Assembly: GCF_009696685.2 (NCBI RefSeq)
Contig: NZ_CP102355.1
Coordinates: 2,033,501 to 2,097,500 of the forward strand
Reading direction: 5' to 3'
Source of the DNA: Paracoccus sp. SMMA_5_TC
Lineage (GTDB): Bacteria; Pseudomonadota; Alphaproteobacteria; Rhodobacterales; Rhodobacteraceae
Length of the DNA stretch: 64,000 nt
Both the position numbers and the translations under genes were made by a program. Below the pieces are notes generated by a model, which saw only the letters and a list, made by a program, of their open reading frames with translations, ran no database searches and was not told the origin of the DNA. The first letter of the stretch is position 1, and every line of letters starts with the position of its first letter. Positions 60,589 to 64,000 of the stretch are shown one piece after another.

Positions 60589-62013
60589 TCAGGCGACCGT
60601 TTCGGGGAAGGATAGCGTGGCGCGCAAGCCAGGGGCATTGTCGGAAAGCGTCAGATCGGCGCCATGTGCCTCGGCAATGGCGGCGACCATCGCCAGGCCA
60701 AGACCATGGCCGGGCGTCGTGCGCGAACGTTCCAGCCGATAAAGCCGGCGCAGCACCCTTTGGTGCTCGTCTGCGGGAATTCCGGGGCCATTGTCGGCAA
60801 CGACCAGGTCGACCCTGCCCGAATGGCGCGACAGCGACAGCGTGATCGTCGCGCCGGGCGGGCAGTGACGCAGCGCGTTTTCGATCAGATTTGCCAGCGC
60901 TTGCCCGATCAGTGTGCGATCGCCATTGACCGTCAATGCGGCTGTCGGCACAGGCGCCAGATGCAGGCGATGCCCGCTATCTTCGGCCGCAGGCTCATAG
61001 ATTTCGGCGAAGGTGCGGGCGACTTCTGCCAGGTCGACTGGGGCAAAGCGTGCCTTGGGGCTGCCGCCCTCGATCTGCGCGATCTGCAGCAAGGATTGAA
61101 AGACCGCAACCGCACGATCTGCCTCGTCTGCGGCGCGGGCGGCCAGGTCCGCTTCGACGCCCTGCTCGGGCAAGCGGTCGCGCAGGTCGGCCAGCAGCAC
61201 CGCCATGCGCTGCACGGGCGTTTTCAGATCATGCGCGATATCGGCCGAAACCTGCCGCAAGGCGGCGGTCGCGGCCTCTTGCGCGGCGGCCATGCGGTCT
61301 ATGCCTGCGCCGATACGGGACAGATCGTCGCCGCGGTCGCGGTCGCGCACCCGCGCGGTCAGATCGCCCGAGGCCATGCGTTCCAGCGCGGTTTCGATGC
61401 GTCCGACCCTGCGGGCAGAGGCCGCCGCCAGCCAGACACCTGCCGCCAGCGACAGCAGCACCGTCGGTGCCAGACTGAAGGCGACCAGATCAACCAGTGT
61501 TTCCTCAAGATCCTTAAGGGGGGCCAGGCTTTCGCCAATGACCAGCAAGCCGCCTGCCATGGGCACCACGCGGGTTTCATAGCCGTCCACGCCCAGTTCA
61601 CGGCCGCCCTCTGGTCGCGACAGCCGAACCTCGGTGCCGATGATCTGAGCCCTGGCGTTGCCGACCGTCGCGGCACCGGGTGCTATGAACACGAATATCC
61701 GATCCTGGGGATCGGCCGCCGCAGCCTCGGCCGCGACCAGTGCCGCCAGGGTCCGCGCGTCCGAGGTGACACGAAAGCCGGCGACATGCTGGTCGAGGCT
61801 GGCGGCGATCTGGCTGGTCAGGTTGCTGCGGATTTGAGCAAAGGCCACGCCCAATGTCACCATGCTGACCATGGAAAACAGCGCCACCAATCCCAGCGCC
61901 AGCCGCACCGGGGTCGATCGCAACAATCGCCAGGGATGGTCAAGCGCAGGGCGGCGGGTGGCGGGCGCAGGCGGCGTGGTCAACAGATCAGCCCTCGATC
62001 CTGTATCCGGCAC
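60589..62013 (-). CDS. Two-component sensor histidine kinase
   Basis: The protein of up to 474 residues has two membrane segments (near 38-60 and 175-200) around a periplasmic sensor domain, HAMP (RRVGRIETALERMASGDLTAR), phospho-acceptor ADIAHDLKTPVQRMA (His261 from the GTG start), N-box ALANLIENALRHCPPG, and G boxes VADNGPGIP and GHGLGLAMVAAIAE. It starts with GTG at 62013, overlapping its response regulator by 26 bases; a TTG start further in is possible. It is the cognate partner of the regulator encoded upstream. Confidence 0.92.
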   Translation of the reverse strand: MPDTGSRADLLTTPPAPATRRPALDHPWRLLRSTPVRLALGLVALFSMVSMVTLGVAFAQIRSNLTSQIAASLDQHVAGFRVTSDARTLAALVAAEAAAADPQDRIFVFIAPGAATVGNARAQIIGTEVRLSRPEGGRELGVDGYETRVVPMAGGLLVIGESLAPLKDLEETLVDLVAFSLAPTVLLSLAAGVWLAAASARRVGRIETALERMASGDLTARVRDRDRGDDLSRIGAGIDRMAAAQEAATAALRQVSADIAHDLKTPVQRMAVLLADLRDRLPEQGVEADLAARAADEADRAVAVFQSLLQIAQIEGGSPKARFAPVDLAEVARTFAEIYEPAAEDSGHRLHLAPVPTAALTVNGDRTLIGQALANLIENALRHCPPGATITLSLSRHSGRVDLVVADNGPGIPADEHQRVLRRLYRLERSRTTPGHGLGLAMVAAIAEAHGADLTLSDNAPGLRATLSFPETVA

Positions 62014-62659
62014 CGCGCACGGTTTTCAGCAATTCGCGCTCGAAAGGCTTGTCGATCTTGGACCGCAGGCGGCTGATATGGGTTTCGACGACATTGGTCT
62101 GGGGATCGAAGCTGATGTCCCAGACCGCCTCCAGCAGCATGGTGCGGGTCTGCACCCGGCCCTTGCGGCGCAACAGATGTTCCAGCAGCGCGAATTCGCG
62201 CGGCAGCAGGTCGATCTCGACCCCCGCGCGGGTGACTTTGCGCCGGATAAGGTCCATTGTCAGATCGCCCGCGGTCAGCACGGTTTCCTGCTGGGCGGCC
62301 TGCGGCCGACGCGCCAGCGCCTGGATGCGCGCGGACAGTTCACCGAAGGCAAAGGGCTTGACCAGGTAGTCGTCGCCCCCCGCCTGCAAGCCCTCGATCC
62401 GGTCGTCCACCCCGCCGACAGCGGTCAAAAAGATGGCAGGTGTGCTGATCTTGGCCGCGCGCAGCGCCTTCAGCAACGACAGACCGTCAAGCCCGGGCAG
62501 CATCCGATCCACGACCATCACGTCATAGCCACCCGCCATCGCCTGGGCCAGCGCCTCGCGGCCGTCGGCCAGATGATCGACGACATGACCTTCCTGCCTG
62601 AGCCCATTGACGATGTAATCGGCGGTGGTGCGGTCGTCCTCGATAATCAGCAGCTTCAT
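61988..62659 (-). CDS. OmpR/PhoB family response regulator
   Basis: The 223-residue protein has a receiver domain (LLIIEDDRTTADYIV, phospho-acceptor Asp51 in VVDRMLPGLDG, then FLTAVGG and the KPF lysine) and a winged-helix output domain (VDLLPREFALLEHLLRRKG is split here by I before DLL; VVETHISRLRSKID and TVRGAGYRI). ATG 62659 gives the usual length. It is transcribed away from a DegP-like protease gene that it may control. Confidence 0.93.
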   Translation of the reverse strand: MKLLIIEDDRTTADYIVNGLRQEGHVVDHLADGREALAQAMAGGYDVMVVDRMLPGLDGLSLLKALRAAKISTPAIFLTAVGGVDDRIEGLQAGGDDYLVKPFAFGELSARIQALARRPQAAQQETVLTAGDLTMDLIRRKVTRAGVEIDLLPREFALLEHLLRRKGRVQTRTMLLEAVWDISFDPQTNVVETHISRLRSKIDKPFERELLKTVRGAGYRIEG

Positions 62660-62973
62660 CAAAGCGGTCCTGTTGGGGCATGGCCCTGGGCGATGCGATT
62701 TCGGACCCGTTGCGCCGGATGCGGACAATATCCGATCATCGCCAGGGTGCGAGCGGTTGCAACCTGTGCCTTCGGATAAGGGGGTCACACGACAGGCTGC
62801 TGACTGCAAGCTTACAAATCCGCAATCTCTGAGCCGTCATCGCCTGTGAGCAGGCTGTGAGAAAGTTTGCGCATCTGCAATCTGCACGTGGTCTGACTGC
62901 AAGAAATCGCCCCGATCTTGGCGGCATTGCAGGCCTGGCACCGATACGCCAGCGCCCGAATCAGGAGAAGCGA
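62660..62973. promoter_or_regulatory. Divergent promoter region between response regulator and protease genes
   Basis: This 314-base gap has no gene. CTGTGAG occurs twice at 62844-62850 and 62855-62861, 11 bases apart, one turn of DNA, as OmpR-type regulators prefer. CTGACTGCAAG occurs at 62800-62810 and 62893-62903, and GCAATCT at 62822-62828 and 62877-62883. These repeats are candidate sites for the neighbouring response regulator. No clear -35/-10 pair could be assigned. Confidence 0.5.
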
Positions 62974-64000
62974 ATGAAGAACCAGTTCAGACCCCGCCGT
63001 TGGCCGGCAGTCGTTCTTGGCGTCACAATGACCGCCGCCGCCCTTGGCACACTGGCGCCGCCAATCACCTCTGCCCAGGCCTATTCGGTGCAGCCCGGGG
63101 GGTATGCGCAGCTTGTCAGCCGGGTATCTCCGGCCGTTGTCTATATCGAGGTGACCAAGACCGCTGAGCCGGCGGCGATGAAACCGGCCGACCTTCCGCC
63201 CGAGTTTCAGGAATTTGCCCGCCGCTTCGGCATGCCCTTGCCTGACCAGCCCTTCGACGCGCCCCGCGGGCAACTGCAGCAGACCGGCGTGGGGACCGGC
63301 TTCATCATCTCGGCCCAGGGTGACATCGTGACGAACAACCATGTGGTCGAGGGTGCCGACAAGGTGACTGTCAAGCTGGCAGATGGCACCAGCATGGAAG
63401 GCAAGGTGGTGGGCACCGATCCTGCCACCGATCTGGCGCTGGTGCGCGTCTCGGCGGGTCATGACCTGCCGTTCGTGGAATGGGGCGACAGCACAAGCCT
63501 GCAGGTGGGGCAGGATGTGGTCGCGATCGGCAATCCCTTCGGTCTGGGCAATACGGTGACCGCCGGGATCGTTTCGGCGCTGGGGCGCGACATCAATTCG
63601 GGTCCGTTCGACAATTACATCCAGACCGATGCAGCGATCAATCAGGGCAATTCCGGTGGCCCGCTGTTCGATTCCCAGGGAAAGGTGATGGGCATCAATA
63701 CCGCGATCTTTTCGCCCAGTGGCGGATCGATCGGCATCGGTTTTGCCGTGCCGGCAGAGACCGCAAGACAGGTGATTGCGGATCTGGCAGATGACGGCAA
63801 GGTTGAGCGGGGCTGGCTGGGGGTCTCGATCCAACCAGTGACCGAGGACATTGCCGCGGCCATCGGCATGGAAAAGGCCACAGGCGCGCTGATAGCCGAT
63901 GTCAGTGCCGATACTCCGGCCGCCAAGGCGGGGCTCAAGCGCGGCGACGTGGTGACTGCGGTGAACGGCACCCCGGTCCAGGGGCCCCGCGACCTGACGC
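62974..64000 (+). CDS. DegP/HtrA-type periplasmic serine protease (3' end outside window)
   Basis: The frame starts at ATG 62974 after an AGGAG site and is open to the window edge. A signal peptide (about 35 residues, ending ITSAQA) leads to a trypsin-like domain with the catalytic triad in IVTNNHVVEGAD (His), TDPATDLALVRV (Asp) and QGNSGGPLF (Ser). A PDZ domain starts near VERGWLGVSIQPV and includes GLKRGDVVTAVNG at the edge. The protein degrades damaged envelope proteins. It is divergent from a two-component system that probably regulates it. Confidence 0.95.
   Translation, partial: MKNQFRPRRWPAVVLGVTMTAAALGTLAPPITSAQAYSVQPGGYAQLVSRVSPAVVYIEVTKTAEPAAMKPADLPPEFQEFARRFGMPLPDQPFDAPRGQLQQTGVGTGFIISAQGDIVTNNHVVEGADKVTVKLADGTSMEGKVVGTDPATDLALVRVSAGHDLPFVEWGDSTSLQVGQDVVAIGNPFGLGNTVTAGIVSALGRDINSGPFDNYIQTDAAINQGNSGGPLFDSQGKVMGINTAIFSPSGGSIGIGFAVPAETARQVIADLADDGKVERGWLGVSIQPVTEDIAAAIGMEKATGALIADVSADTPAAKAGLKRGDVVTAVNGTPVQGPRDLT

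Overview
The window is about 65% GC, uses ATG, GTG and occasional TTG starts, and has many ATGA/GTGA gene overlaps. Together with the gene families seen (TRAP transporters, LolC/LolD, fabD-fabG-acpP order, Mu-like prophage genes with DUF2730, DUF3486, DUF935 and DUF1320 members, and a possible CtrA box), this points to an alphaproteobacterium of the Rhodobacteraceae, most probably Paracoccus or a close relative. The genus is inferred from gene content; no marker gene proves it.

Positions 1 to about 24,820 are the right-hand, structural part of a transposable prophage, all on the + strand. It begins inside an endolysin gene, so the transposase, repressor and early region lie outside the window. 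The order is: lysis genes, small and large terminase, portal, gpF, protease/scaffold, capsid and gp35/gp36/gpG/gp37-like genes (all of phage Mu type), then a contractile tail module in phage P2 order (V, W, J, I, fibre genes, FI sheath, FII tube, E/E', T, U, X, D), and finally a small gene and an SGNH esterase. E and E' are joined by a -1 frameshift site of the P2 kind. The prophage ends at a 117-bp direct duplication holding four copies of a 19-bp element in 22-bp-spaced pairs, which look like transposase-binding sites of the right end. A tRNA-Asn gene follows.

Positions 25,000 to 38,500 are core chromosome: an MBL hydrolase, a sensor kinase, the fatty-acid genes fabD-fabG-acpP, dps, dnaE, ilvC facing two tandem Lrp/AsnC regulators, the lipoprotein exporter genes lolC-lolD, and a PAP2 phosphatase.

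Positions 38,500 to 59,400 are accessory catabolism. After an orphan HNH-like gene, an RpiR regulator faces a cluster encoding an N-formylglutamate amidohydrolase homologue, a complete TRAP transporter (Q, M, P), a glutamine-synthetase-like ligase, an aldehyde dehydrogenase and an iron-type alcohol dehydrogenase. These enzymes would suit gamma-glutamylation, oxidation and release of an imported amine or amino alcohol. On the - strand follow a berberine-bridge-type flavoenzyme with a c-type cytochrome, and a PNPOx-GAF regulator gene broken by a single-base frameshift. A GntR regulator then faces a five-gene operon: an NRAMP-like transporter without the usual metal ligands, PxpA, a DUF1445 protein, a fused PxpB-PxpC and a biotin carboxylase with its own biotin domain.

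Positions 59,400 to 64,000 hold a small secreted protein and an envelope unit: a response regulator, sensor kinase and membrane-anchored tyrosine phosphatase on the - strand, divergent from a DegP-type periplasmic protease that runs off the end of the window.
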